Assembly: GCF_008016455.1 (NCBI RefSeq)
Contig: NZ_SAXU01000001.1
Location: 2,066,423-2,130,422, forward strand
DNA length: 64,000 bases
Direction of reading: 5' to 3'
DNA from: Brachyspira aalborgi
Lineage (GTDB): Bacteria; Spirochaetota; Brachyspiria; Brachyspirales; Brachyspiraceae
In this document: positions 16,699 to 26,938 of the stretch, piece after piece
Layout: each line of letters starts with the position of its first letter
How positions within the stretch are numbered: the stretch's first letter is position 1
Position numbers and translations under genes: made by a program
Notes under the pieces: model-generated
Seen by the model: only the letters and a program-made list of their open reading frames with translations
What the model was told of the DNA's origin: nothing
Databases searched by the model: none

Positions 16699-17664
16699 AT
16701 GGAAACATTATTAATATTGCCAATATCTTTTCTTATGGATATGTTTATTAATAGTTTTAAATTAGACATATTCGCTTATATAAAAAATCTATTTGATAAA
16801 ATTAATAATATATTGCATGAAAAAGTTTATAAAGAAAATAAAATATTAGAGTTTATATTTGGAACTTTAATTTCAATATTTATAATAGTTATAGTTTTTC
16901 TAATTTCTTTTTATTTATTAAAATTATTTTATAAAATACATTTTATAATAGGTTTGATTATAGAATTGATTTTATTTTATAATATTTTAGAAACAAGAAA
17001 GCCTTTAGAATTTGCCTCAATCATATTTGGAACTTTGCAGAATAATAATTTTAATAAAGCAAGAAATATATTAAAAGAAAATTTAAAAATAGATACGGAA
17101 GATATGGACGAAGAGACGATTATAAAAAGAACTATAGAATATGCGACTATAACTTCCGCAGAGAATTCTATTTATTTATTAATACTTTTTATTATCGGCG
17201 GAATTCCAATTTGTTTTTTATACAAGACAATTTACACATTATCTAAAAACGAAGTTGCAATTGACGAAAATAAAAACAAAAAATTATTTGAAATATTTTT
17301 AGTAAAATTATGCTTTATTATAAATATAATACTTTCTCTAATTTCTTTTTTATTTTATGCAATTTCAAGTTTATTTTTGCAATATAGATTTAGAAATTCT
17401 TTCGCCATTTTGAAAAAGGACGCTAAAGATAGCAAATCAATTTTAGAATGCGCGGTAGCAGGTTCTTTAGATATAGAAATTGGCGGAGATTATTTTAAAG
17501 ACGGAGAATTATTTGAAAGAGAAAATGTAGGCGATTATATGGAAGAATTAAATTATAAACTTATAGAAAAAGTTAATAAAATACTTTTGCTTGGAAATTA
17601 TATTTCTTTATCGATTTTAATATTTATAAAACTTATCTTTATGCTTTTATCGGTTATATTTTAA
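16699..17664 (+). CDS. cbiB: CbiB/CobD-family adenosylcobinamide-phosphate synthase (divergent)
   Basis: 321-aa membrane protein. CbiB attaches aminopropanol phosphate to adenosylcobyric acid in the inner membrane. Family landmarks: an N-terminal membrane segment beginning LPISFLMDMFI, RTIEYATITSAENSIYLL (family consensus RAAIEYVAENTxDG), the segment GGIPICFLYKTIYTLS (GGAPLALAYKAINTLD), and near the C-terminus ECAVAGSLDIEIGGDYFKDG (EAAxAGALxVQLGGxxxYxG). Five or so hydrophobic segments are present. The Asp of the TVDG motif is not obvious, so activity is uncertain. Pairing with the CobC-like gene supports a cobalamin nucleotide-loop role. Confidence 0.72.
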   Translation: METLLILPISFLMDMFINSFKLDIFAYIKNLFDKINNILHEKVYKENKILEFIFGTLISIFIIVIVFLISFYLLKLFYKIHFIIGLIIELILFYNILETRKPLEFASIIFGTLQNNNFNKARNILKENLKIDTEDMDEETIIKRTIEYATITSAENSIYLLILFIIGGIPICFLYKTIYTLSKNEVAIDENKNKKLFEIFLVKLCFIINIILSLISFLFYAISSLFLQYRFRNSFAILKKDAKDSKSILECAVAGSLDIEIGGDYFKDGELFERENVGDYMEELNYKLIEKVNKILLLGNYISLSILIFIKLIFMLLSVIF

Positions 17665-18209
17665 TTAATGTTATTTAAAAATTCGTATATATCCTCATAA
17701 CCTTCAAATTCCGCTATATCGATTGGAGTAAGAGAAGAATTATCTTTTATATTAGGATTAGCGTTTAATCTTATAAGCTCTTTTACAGAATCTAATTTAT
17801 TATATTTAGCAGCCAAATGCAAAGCCGTTTGTCCATTATTGTCGGTTTTATCTATTCCGTTTCCATATTTAACTATTTCTTCTATTATGTCTTTATCTCC
17901 GTAAGAAGCGGCAAACATAAGCAAAGTTCTATTATTATTGTCGGTTATATTATAATCGATTTTATTTCTATTTTGAATTAATAAATTCTTTATATCGTTT
18001 TTATCTAATTTATCATTTTCGTTAATAAGAGCATGCATTATTATTGTCATTCCGTTTTCATCTTGAAAATTTATATTAACCGATTTATTTTTATTCGGAA
18101 CAATATAAATTAAAACTATGATTATTAAAAATATTATTATAAAAGATATAAAAATATTATTTATGTTTTTAGATTTTGTCGATATTTTTTTAATATTATT
18201 TTTTTTCAT
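17661..18209 (-). CDS. membrane-anchored ankyrin-repeat protein
   Basis: 182 aa. One N-terminal membrane segment (about residues 20-40, IFISFIIIFLIIIVLIYIV) is followed by four ankyrin repeats: GMTIIMHALINENDKLD, RTLLMFAASYGDKDIIEEIV, GQTALHLAAKYNKLDSVKEL and LTPIDIAEFEGYEDIYEFL. The ankyrin stack would face the periplasm or cytosol depending on topology; partners are unknown. It converges with cbiB, overlapping by 4 bases. A related membrane-anchored ankyrin protein is at 59609-60076. Confidence 0.85.
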   Translation of the reverse strand: MKKNNIKKISTKSKNINNIFISFIIIFLIIIVLIYIVPNKNKSVNINFQDENGMTIIMHALINENDKLDKNDIKNLLIQNRNKIDYNITDNNNRTLLMFAASYGDKDIIEEIVKYGNGIDKTDNNGQTALHLAAKYNKLDSVKELIRLNANPNIKDNSSLTPIDIAEFEGYEDIYEFLNNIN

Positions 18210-18345
18210 TTTAATTTTTCCATTAATTACAAAACGATTTTATTATTATAAATCAATAATTAAAATATAGATATAAATAACTTGATTTTAAATAAAAATT
18301 GTTTAGTATATTTATAATATATAATTTATTAAAAAGGCTTTAATT

Positions 18346-19020
18346 ATGAAATTTATTTTTTCAAGAATAATAATAGGAAGTTTGGTAATAATCATAGGAG
18401 TGTATATACTTCTTCAATATATTTTTCACATTTATATTCCTTTTCTCGCTTCAATTCCCGTATTTACTATAATAGTCGCTTTTCTTATAGTTTCTTGGGG
18501 AGTTGCCATATTATTTGGACGAGGTTTTTATTCTTCTAAAATAATTATAGGTTTATTATTAATTTTGTTCGGCATATATATTCTTATAAGATATTGCTTT
18601 AATGTAAATATGCCTTTCATTTTATACACGCCAATTTTTAGAATGATTTTTAGCATAATAATAGTTTTTTTAGGAATTTATATTTTAATCGGCGTTTATT
18701 ATCTCGGAGATAATATTCCCGATTATAAAAAAAGATATTACAGATTATTTTTTAAAACTTCAAATATCGATTTTAGCAATATAGAAATAGACAGAAATAT
18801 TAACATAACGGTTGATTCCATATTTTCCGACACAATTATATTTATAAATCAAAATATTCAAGTTTATATAAAGGCTTCAAGTTCGTTTGGAAGTATATCT
18901 CTTCCTACGGGCGATAGCGTAAGTTTTGGCGAAGTTAATTTTATTATAGGAGATTCTGATAAAATATTATATTTAAATGTAAATTCCGCATTTGGACAAA
19001 TAAGAATTTTGTATAAATGA
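18346..19020 (+). CDS. LiaF-like 4-TM membrane protein
   Basis: 224 aa. The N-terminal half contains a duplicated pair of hydrophobic hairpins: RIIIGSLVIIIGVYILLQYI and KIIIGLLLILFGIYILIRYC, each followed by another segment, giving four membrane spans. The soluble C-terminal half (SIFSDTIIFINQNIQVYIKA, then SSSFGSISLPTGD and NSAFGQIRI) is the repetitive beta-helix-like domain of LiaF/YvqF, a membrane sensor of envelope stress in Firmicutes. No LiaRS-type two-component genes are nearby, so function here is open. The structural assignment is fairly sure. Confidence 0.75.
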   Translation: MKFIFSRIIIGSLVIIIGVYILLQYIFHIYIPFLASIPVFTIIVAFLIVSWGVAILFGRGFYSSKIIIGLLLILFGIYILIRYCFNVNMPFILYTPIFRMIFSIIIVFLGIYILIGVYYLGDNIPDYKKRYYRLFFKTSNIDFSNIEIDRNINITVDSIFSDTIIFINQNIQVYIKASSSFGSISLPTGDSVSFGEVNFIIGDSDKILYLNVNSAFGQIRILYK

Positions 19021-19077
19021 TATTTTTATATTTTTGTTATCGTTTTTTTTTTTTTGTTAAAAAATATAAAATTAAAC

Positions 19078-19106
19078 TTGACTTTTCAAAAAAGAATTAC
19101 TATACT
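19078..19106 (+). promoter_or_regulatory. promoter of the glp operon
   Basis: TTGACT at 19078-19083 and TATACT at 19101-19106, spacing 17. GGAGG at 19134-19138 precedes the glpF ATG at 19145. Confidence 0.8.
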
Positions 19107-19144
19107 ATTAAGCATAGATAAATATTTATTTTTGGAGGAAAAAT

Positions 19145-19888
19145 ATGTTTAGTAAAAAAAGCGAATTTTTAGCGGAACTCATAGGTTCAATGTTTCTAAT
19201 TCTTTTAGGATGCGGAGTTGTAGCGTCGGTTGTTATTTGTAATAATGGTGCGCCCGTTAATATTCATTTGGCTTGGGGACTTGCCGTTACATTCGGTATT
19301 TATGTATCGGGTAAAATAAGCGGCGCTCATTTAAATCCAGCTGTTACTTTGGCTTTAGCTGTTACAAAAAGGTTTCCATGGAGTAAGGTTTTATATTATA
19401 TCGTAGCTCAAATGATAGGTTGCTTTATTGCAGCGGCTATAGTATTTGCGGTATATTATAAAAAATGGATAGAGGTTGACTCGGAATTTGTAAACACGGC
19501 TGGAGTATTTTGCACTTTTCCAGCTGTTCCAGGTTTCTTATCGGGTTTAGTCGACCAAATTGTAGGAACTTTCATATTAGTATTTTTAATTTTAACGGTT
19601 GGAGATGCAAATAATACGCCCGCTGGTTCTAATTTAGGACCTATAATTGTAGGTTTAATAGTCGTAGCTATAGGATTATCTTTCGGCTATATGCATGGTT
19701 ATGCGATTAATCCTGCAAGAGATTTAGGACCTAGACTATTTGCCGTAGTTGCGGGTTTTAAAAATAACGGACTTACGGATGGAACTAATGTATGGATAGT
19801 GCCTATAATAGGTCCTATAATCGGCGGTATTTTAGCTGGCATAATTTATGATTTAACTTTGGGAAAAATATTATCTTCAAATAAATAA
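19145..19888 (+). CDS. glpF: glycerol uptake facilitator (aquaglyceroporin)
   Basis: 247-aa MIP-family channel that lets glycerol diffuse across the inner membrane. Both NPA boxes are present: GAHLNPAVTLAL in the first half and GYAINPARDLGPR in the second, where the Asp after NPAR is the glyceroporin-type residue. Six membrane segments are visible. It is first in the operon, with glpK 40 bases downstream to trap glycerol by phosphorylation. Confidence 0.95.
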   Translation: MFSKKSEFLAELIGSMFLILLGCGVVASVVICNNGAPVNIHLAWGLAVTFGIYVSGKISGAHLNPAVTLALAVTKRFPWSKVLYYIVAQMIGCFIAAAIVFAVYYKKWIEVDSEFVNTAGVFCTFPAVPGFLSGLVDQIVGTFILVFLILTVGDANNTPAGSNLGPIIVGLIVVAIGLSFGYMHGYAINPARDLGPRLFAVVAGFKNNGLTDGTNVWIVPIIGPIIGGILAGIIYDLTLGKILSSNK

Positions 19889-19928
19889 AAATTAAAATTG
19901 TCGCAAGAATGCGGCGAAGGAGTTTTAA

Positions 19929-21413
<1,485 letters not shown>

Positions 21414-21422
21414 TAAAATTTT

Positions 21423-21459
21423 GTAATCCGTATATTGATTATTTCGATATACGGATTAC
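21423..21459 (+). terminator. intercistronic hairpin between glpK and the G3P oxidation genes
   Basis: GTAATCCGTATAT (21423-21435) pairs perfectly with ATATACGGATTAC (21447-21459), a 13-bp stem with an 11-base loop. The following tract is ATTTTAACTT, weak for a full terminator, so it may act as a partial terminator or an mRNA stabiliser that lowers expression of the downstream genes. Confidence 0.6.
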
Positions 21460-21491
21460 ATTTTAACTTATAACAAAAACAAAGGTATTTT

Positions 21492-22928
21492 ATGTATGAT
21501 ATATTAATAATTGGCGCGGGCGTTTCTGGGACTTCGGCAGCGAGAGAATTATCGAGATATAAGGCAAATACATGCGTTGTCGAAAAATGCGAGGATGTAT
21601 GTTCGGGGACTTCAAAGGCAAATAGCGGAATAGTTCATGCGGGATTTGACGCCGCCAACGGTTCGCTTATGGAAAAGTTGAATGTTTTGGGAAATAAAAT
21701 GATGCCAAAAATAGCAAAAGATTTGAATGTTCCTTTTAAATTAAACGGTTCTTTAGTAGTATGCTCAAATAAAGAAGATATTCCGAATTTACAAAAATTA
21801 TACGAAAGAGGAATTGCAAACGGAGTAGAGAATTTAAAAATATTAAACAAAGAAGAAGTTTTTGAAAGAGAGCCAAATTTAAATGATAATGTTGTAGCCG
21901 CTTTATACGCGCCGACTGCGGGAATAATTTGCCCTTTTATACTCAATGTCGCTTATGCGGAAAATGCATTCGATAACGGAGTAGAATTCAAATTTAATAC
22001 GGAAGTTTTGAATATAAAAAAAGTTAATAATATATTTGAAGTTATAACTAATAACGAAATGATAAAAACAAAATATATTGTAAACGCAGCGGGAATCTAT
22101 GCCGACAAATTTCATAATATGGTAAGCGACAATAAAATAAACATAAAACCAAGAAGAGGCGATTATATTCTGCTTGATAGCGAAGTTAAAAATATAGTTT
22201 CTTCAACAATATTCGCTTTGCCAAGCAAATTTGGAAAAGGCATTTTGGTGACGCCAACGGTTCATGGAAATATAATGATTGGTCCTACGGCAATAGATAT
22301 AGAAGATAAAGAAGGAGTAAATACTACGACAGAAGGATTAAATCAAATAATAGAAAAATCTAAACTCACGGTAAAAAATATTCCTTATAATAAAGTAATC
22401 ACTTCTTTTGCGGGGCTTCGCCCTCATGAAGACGGACATGAATTTATAATTAAAGAAGTAGAAGACGCTGAAAATTTTATTGACTGCGCGGGAATAGAAT
22501 CGCCTGGACTTGCAAGCTCGCCTGCAATTGGAGTTATGGTAGCGGATATTTTAAAAGAAAAAGCAAAATTAGAAACTAAAAAAGATTTTATAGAGAAGAG
22601 AAAAGGCATTACAAAATTTATGAGTTTGTCTAACGAAGAAAAAAATAAACTTATAAAAGAAAATCATTTATACGGGCATATAATTTGCAGATGCGAAAAA
22701 ATTACAGAAGGAGAAATAGTCGATGCAATAAAAAGCCCGATTGGAGCGAAATCTTTAGACGGAATTAAAAGAAGAGTGAGGGCTGGACTTGGAAGATGTC
22801 AAGGCGGATTCTGTTCGCCAAAAATAATGGAAATACTTTCAAGAGAGCTTAATATTAATATACTCGATATTACAAAATCCGAAAAAGGTTCTGAAATAAT
22901 TAAAGGATTTGATAAAGAAAGTTTATAA
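21492..22928 (+). CDS. FAD-dependent glycerol-3-phosphate dehydrogenase (GlpA-like, with BFD-type Fe-S domain)
   Basis: 478-aa DAO-family flavoprotein. The FAD-binding start is IIGAGVSGTSAARELSRY; the substrate domain carries KPRRGDYILLD and SFAGLRPHEDGHEF. The C-terminal 70 residues form a BFD-like [2Fe-2S] domain with CRCEKITEGEI and GRCQGGFC. The layout matches the clostridial/Thermotoga enzyme that oxidises glycerol-3-phosphate to dihydroxyacetone phosphate with the next two genes as partners. It sits 78 bases after glpK behind a hairpin. Annotation pipelines sometimes call the same protein L-2-hydroxyglutarate oxidase-like; the glp context decides it. Confidence 0.85.
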   Translation: MYDILIIGAGVSGTSAARELSRYKANTCVVEKCEDVCSGTSKANSGIVHAGFDAANGSLMEKLNVLGNKMMPKIAKDLNVPFKLNGSLVVCSNKEDIPNLQKLYERGIANGVENLKILNKEEVFEREPNLNDNVVAALYAPTAGIICPFILNVAYAENAFDNGVEFKFNTEVLNIKKVNNIFEVITNNEMIKTKYIVNAAGIYADKFHNMVSDNKINIKPRRGDYILLDSEVKNIVSSTIFALPSKFGKGILVTPTVHGNIMIGPTAIDIEDKEGVNTTTEGLNQIIEKSKLTVKNIPYNKVITSFAGLRPHEDGHEFIIKEVEDAENFIDCAGIESPGLASSPAIGVMVADILKEKAKLETKKDFIEKRKGITKFMSLSNEEKNKLIKENHLYGHIICRCEKITEGEIVDAIKSPIGAKSLDGIKRRVRAGLGRCQGGFCSPKIMEILSRELNINILDITKSEKGSEIIKGFDKESL

Positions 22929-22937
22929 GGAGAGACA

Positions 22938-24203
22938 ATGAAATCTTACGATATTGTTATTATAGGCGGAGGACCTGCGGGACTTGCGGCTGCTATTTCG
23001 GCAAGGGAAAATGGAATTGAAAATTTGCTTATTATAGAAAGAGACGAAGTTTTAGGCGGAATATTAAATCAATGCATTCATAACGGTTTTGGACTTCATA
23101 GATTTGGAGAAGAATTAACGGGACCAGAATACGCTTACAGATTTATAGAAAAAGTTATAGATTTGAAAATAGAATATAAATTAAATACTATGGTTTTGAA
23201 TATCGATGCCGACAAGAATATAACTTATATAAACAAAGAAGAAGGTTTTATTCAAATTAAATCTAAATCTATTATTTTAGCTATGGGATGCAGAGAGCGA
23301 GCGAGAGGCGCGCTTAATATAGCGGGATATAGACCAGCGGGAATATTTTCGGCGGGAGCTGCGCAACATTTAGTAAATATTGAAGGATATATGCCAGGAA
23401 AAGAAGTAGTTATTTTGGGTTCGGGCGATATAGGACTTATTATGGCAAGGAGAATGACTTTTGAAGGAGCGAATGTAAAAGTTGTAGCCGAGATTTTACC
23501 ATTTTCGGGAGGCTTAAAAAGAAATATAGTTCAATGTTTGGACGATTTTAATATTCCTTTGAAATTAAGTCACACGGTTATTGACATTAAAGGAAAAGAC
23601 AGAATCGAAGGAGTTATTATTGCTAAAGTTGACGAGAATATGAAGCCGATTAAAGGAACTGAAGAATATTATTCATGCGACACTTTGCTTTTGTCGGTTG
23701 GATTAATTCCCGAAAATGAACTTTCAAAAGAAATAGGAATTGAAATAAACCCAATCACATCGGGACCTATAGTAAACGAAAGTTTGGAAACTAATATCGA
23801 AGGAATATTTTCATGCGGAAACGCTTTGCATGTTCATGATTTGGTTGATTTTGTTTCAGAAGAAGCGGAAACTGCGGGAAAAAGCGCCGCTATTTATATT
23901 CTAAATAAAAAAACAAAAAAAGAAAAAGAAGAATATATTTATTTAAAAGCTTCAAACGGAATTCGTTATACAGTTCCGTCAATCGTTAATATTGAAAATA
24001 TAGATAAAGAACTTACGGTTAGATTTAGAGTAGGCGGAGTATTTACAAATAAATTTTTGAATGTTTATTTTGACGGAGCGAGGCTCGTTCATAAAAAACA
24101 TTTGATATTTGCGCCTGGCGAAATGGAAACCTTAAAATTAAATAAAGATATGTTATTAAAAGAAGGATTAAAAAATATAGAATTTAAAATCGAAGATAAT
24201 TAA
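22938..24203 (+). CDS. NAD(P)/FAD-dependent oxidoreductase subunit of the G3P-oxidising complex
   Basis: 421-aa pyridine nucleotide-disulphide-type flavoprotein. The FAD motif is VIIGGGPAGLAAAISARENG; GCRERARGALNIAGYRPAGI is characteristic of this subunit class; the NAD site is VVILGSGDIGLIMARRM. It begins 9 bases after the GlpA-like gene behind AAGGAGAG. It likely moves electrons from the GlpA-like subunit to NAD(P)+ or an Fe-S partner, in place of the membrane GlpB/GlpC route. The exact acceptor is inferred. Confidence 0.82.
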   Translation: MKSYDIVIIGGGPAGLAAAISARENGIENLLIIERDEVLGGILNQCIHNGFGLHRFGEELTGPEYAYRFIEKVIDLKIEYKLNTMVLNIDADKNITYINKEEGFIQIKSKSIILAMGCRERARGALNIAGYRPAGIFSAGAAQHLVNIEGYMPGKEVVILGSGDIGLIMARRMTFEGANVKVVAEILPFSGGLKRNIVQCLDDFNIPLKLSHTVIDIKGKDRIEGVIIAKVDENMKPIKGTEEYYSCDTLLLSVGLIPENELSKEIGIEINPITSGPIVNESLETNIEGIFSCGNALHVHDLVDFVSEEAETAGKSAAIYILNKKTKKEKEEYIYLKASNGIRYTVPSIVNIENIDKELTVRFRVGGVFTNKFLNVYFDGARLVHKKHLIFAPGEMETLKLNKDMLLKEGLKNIEFKIEDN

Positions 24204-24218
24204 ATTAAGGATAATAAA

Positions 24219-24581
24219 ATGGAAAATAAAGAATTAACTTGTATATGTTGTCCTATGGGATGCGCTTTAAATATTGAAATGGAAAATAACGAGATTATAA
24301 AAGTTATAGGCAATACTTGTAAAAGAGGCGACACTTATGCGAGAGCCGAAATAGTTCGTCCCGTTAGAATGGTTACTACTATAGTTAAAGTTGAAAACGG
24401 AAAATTAAAAATGCTTCCCGTAAAAACAAAAGAGCCTATAGATAAAGATAAAATAAATATTTGTCTTCATGCATTGAAAGATATAAAAGTTAAAGCGCCC
24501 GTTAATATAGGAGATATTATAGCCAAAGATATTGCTGGAGTCGATATAATCGCCACTAGAAATGTGGAAGCTATCTTATAA
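24219..24581 (+). CDS. DUF1667 Cys-motif protein (third subunit of the G3P-oxidising module)
   Basis: 120-aa protein of the DUF1667 family, nearly always encoded beside the two flavoproteins just upstream. Conserved cysteines are LTCICCPMGCALNIE at the N-terminus and GNTCKRGDTYARAE; the latter segment resembles the Fe-S head of molybdopterin oxidoreductases, so an Fe-S cluster is probable. VRPVRMVTTIVKVENG follows. It is last in the glp operon and converges on nrdA 26 bases away. Confidence 0.85.
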   Translation: MENKELTCICCPMGCALNIEMENNEIIKVIGNTCKRGDTYARAEIVRPVRMVTTIVKVENGKLKMLPVKTKEPIDKDKINICLHALKDIKVKAPVNIGDIIAKDIAGVDIIATRNVEAIL

Positions 24582-24607
24582 TAAAATTAAATATTTTTTA
24601 TTAAATT

Positions 24608-26926
24608 TTAAGTGCAAGATTCGCAAACCTCTTCAAGCTCAAAATTCGATTTAGGAGTTTTCATATAATATAAAGTTTTAAGTCCTAAATCCATAGCGTA
24701 TTGAATATCGTCCCAAAGTTCTTTTGCCGATTCTGGTTTAATATAATAAAGATTTACCGATTGCGATTGGTCTATATATCTTTGTCTCACGGCGGCAAGC
24801 TCTATAATATTTTTTGCAGGAATAGTCCAACATCTTTGATAATAATCTCTATTCTTTTTAAGATTAGGCGCTAAAGAAGGCAAGGTTTGAATTCCTTCTT
24901 CTACAAAAAATAAATCTACTATAGGCTCTATGCTTTCCGTTGCCGAAACGCTTTTTCCCGAAGTCGCTGTCGGAGCTATAGCGCCATGAAAAGAAAATCT
25001 AACGCCATAATTTTTTATATCTTCTGCGAGTTTGTCCCATTTTTCAGAATCGGTTTCAATATTAAGAATATTTTTTTTATTATTTAAAATCGACAAATGA
25101 AAAGGAGTTTTTCCTTCTTTCCATTTTGATTCGTAAAAAGTTTTATAAGGTCCTCTCTCTTTCGCTAAAATATTTGAAGCTTCGTAAATATGATAATATA
25201 AATCGTCAAAAACTTTATTTGTGAACTCTATCGCTTCTTTGTCTGTATATTTTAATTTATTTGACGCTAAAAGATTTGCATAATTTATAACGCCAATTCC
25301 AATTGGACGATTTTTTTTATTTGCAATCTCGCCTTCTTTTACGGGATAAAATTGAGCGTCTATTATATTATCGCATCCTCTTAATAAAGTATAGCAGAAA
25401 GATTTTTTCTTTTCGGGCTTAAAATTAACCCAAGACATTAAATTTACAGAAACCAAATTGCATATTCCAATCTCTCCGCTTTGCTTTCTCTGAATTATTT
25501 CGTAAGTTCCATCTTCGTTTACTACATATTTTTCTTCTAAAAGTTTTGAAGGAAAAGACGGAATTACAATTTCTTGACAGAGATTTGAAGCGCCGACAAA
25601 TTTATTAACCATATTTTGTTCGTTTATATTATCAACGAAAGTTAAATATATATTTCCCGTTTCCTGACGAACTTTCAATATTTGAAATAATAATTCTTTC
25701 GCTTTTATTTTCTTTTTTCTTATTGAAGATTTGCTTTCATAATAAACATAAGCTATATTAAAATTCTCTCCGTATTCTTCGTTAAGTAATGGAGTTTCTT
25801 TAGGGTCGAATAAAGTTATATATTGGTCTTTATTTACTCTCTCTCTAAAAATATTGCTTATTCTTATTGAATATACTAATTTTCTCGCTCTCGTATCTTC
25901 CGTTCCGCCCGCGTCTTTAAGCATTACCAAATCCATAACATCCATATGCCACCAAGGAAAAGTTATAACGCATGCTCCTTTACGAACTCCGCCTTGATTA
26001 AACGATGAAATTGTCTGCTCTACTCTCTTTATAAAAGGAATAGGTCCGTCCGAGCGTCCTCTATTAGTTTGAATGCTTGAGCCTGAAGCCCTTATAAAAG
26101 AAGCGTCATAAGCGATTCCGCCTGAAAATTTTGAATATAAAGCCATATTGCCATCGGTTTGATTTAAACTCCAAGTGTCGTCATCGGGAGTGTTTAATAT
26201 GCAGCTTGCAAGTTGAGCTTTTACCGTCATACTATTTGCAATTCTTGGCGTGGCAAATGTAACTTCATGTTTTGAAAGCATATCGTAAGTTCTTTTTATA
26301 TATTTTAATCTATCGTTTCTACTTTTTTTAAATATTTCTTTTTTATCGCCTTTATAAATATCGTCATAAAAAGAAAACATAGCGGCAACCATATAAGTTA
26401 TTTGAGGAAGTTCCAATTTTTTATTTCCGATTGCTTTGCAGTATTTTCTATTGAATATGGCAAGTCCTTTATAAGTAAAAAGCAAATCTCTATTTGGCTC
26501 TATCATTGAATTTATTTTATCCAATTCTATGTCTGAAAAATGTTTTATAATTTCTTTATCGTATATTTTGTATTTTAATCCTTTTTTTAAGAAAGTTTTT
26601 ATATGAGGATAAGCGCCTATTTTTTTTAATCCCGCCGTTTCTTTATATATTTTCATTAAATAAAGTTTTTCGGCTATAGTGTCGTATATCGGATATAGCG
26701 GACTTATTTTATTTACGGCAGTATTTATAAGCTCGTCATATAAAACTTCAATTTTCATTTTATCGTTTATTTTTATATTAAGTCCTTGAAGTAAAGCGTT
26801 TGTAAAAACTTCTTTTCCTTCGGTAGCCCAATTAATAACTTTTTTTAATTTTTCTTCGTTGAAAGGCTCTTCTCTTCCGTCTCTTTTTATAATAATATGT
26901 TTTTTATCTTTAGTTAATTCAATCAT
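24608..26926 (-). CDS. nrdA: ribonucleoside-diphosphate reductase alpha subunit (class Ia)
   Basis: 772-aa large subunit that reduces NDPs to dNDPs. An N-terminal ATP cone (HIIIKRDGREEPFNEEKL) gives dATP control. Active-site residues: the first redox Cys in QLASCILNTPDDD, NLCQEIV (radical Cys with flanking Asn and Glu), the partner Cys in SGEIGICNLVSVNL, and the tail pair ELEEVCESCT. Tyr residues of the radical path lie in QSQSVNLYYIKP. ATG at 26926 behind GGAG is preferred over a TTG at 26938 that abuts the nrdB stop. Co-transcribed with nrdB upstream. Confidence 0.95.
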   Translation of the reverse strand: MIELTKDKKHIIIKRDGREEPFNEEKLKKVINWATEGKEVFTNALLQGLNIKINDKMKIEVLYDELINTAVNKISPLYPIYDTIAEKLYLMKIYKETAGLKKIGAYPHIKTFLKKGLKYKIYDKEIIKHFSDIELDKINSMIEPNRDLLFTYKGLAIFNRKYCKAIGNKKLELPQITYMVAAMFSFYDDIYKGDKKEIFKKSRNDRLKYIKRTYDMLSKHEVTFATPRIANSMTVKAQLASCILNTPDDDTWSLNQTDGNMALYSKFSGGIAYDASFIRASGSSIQTNRGRSDGPIPFIKRVEQTISSFNQGGVRKGACVITFPWWHMDVMDLVMLKDAGGTEDTRARKLVYSIRISNIFRERVNKDQYITLFDPKETPLLNEEYGENFNIAYVYYESKSSIRKKKIKAKELLFQILKVRQETGNIYLTFVDNINEQNMVNKFVGASNLCQEIVIPSFPSKLLEEKYVVNEDGTYEIIQRKQSGEIGICNLVSVNLMSWVNFKPEKKKSFCYTLLRGCDNIIDAQFYPVKEGEIANKKNRPIGIGVINYANLLASNKLKYTDKEAIEFTNKVFDDLYYHIYEASNILAKERGPYKTFYESKWKEGKTPFHLSILNNKKNILNIETDSEKWDKLAEDIKNYGVRFSFHGAIAPTATSGKSVSATESIEPIVDLFFVEEGIQTLPSLAPNLKKNRDYYQRCWTIPAKNIIELAAVRQRYIDQSQSVNLYYIKPESAKELWDDIQYAMDLGLKTLYYMKTPKSNFELEEVCESCT

Positions 26927-26938
26927 AATCTGCTCCAA

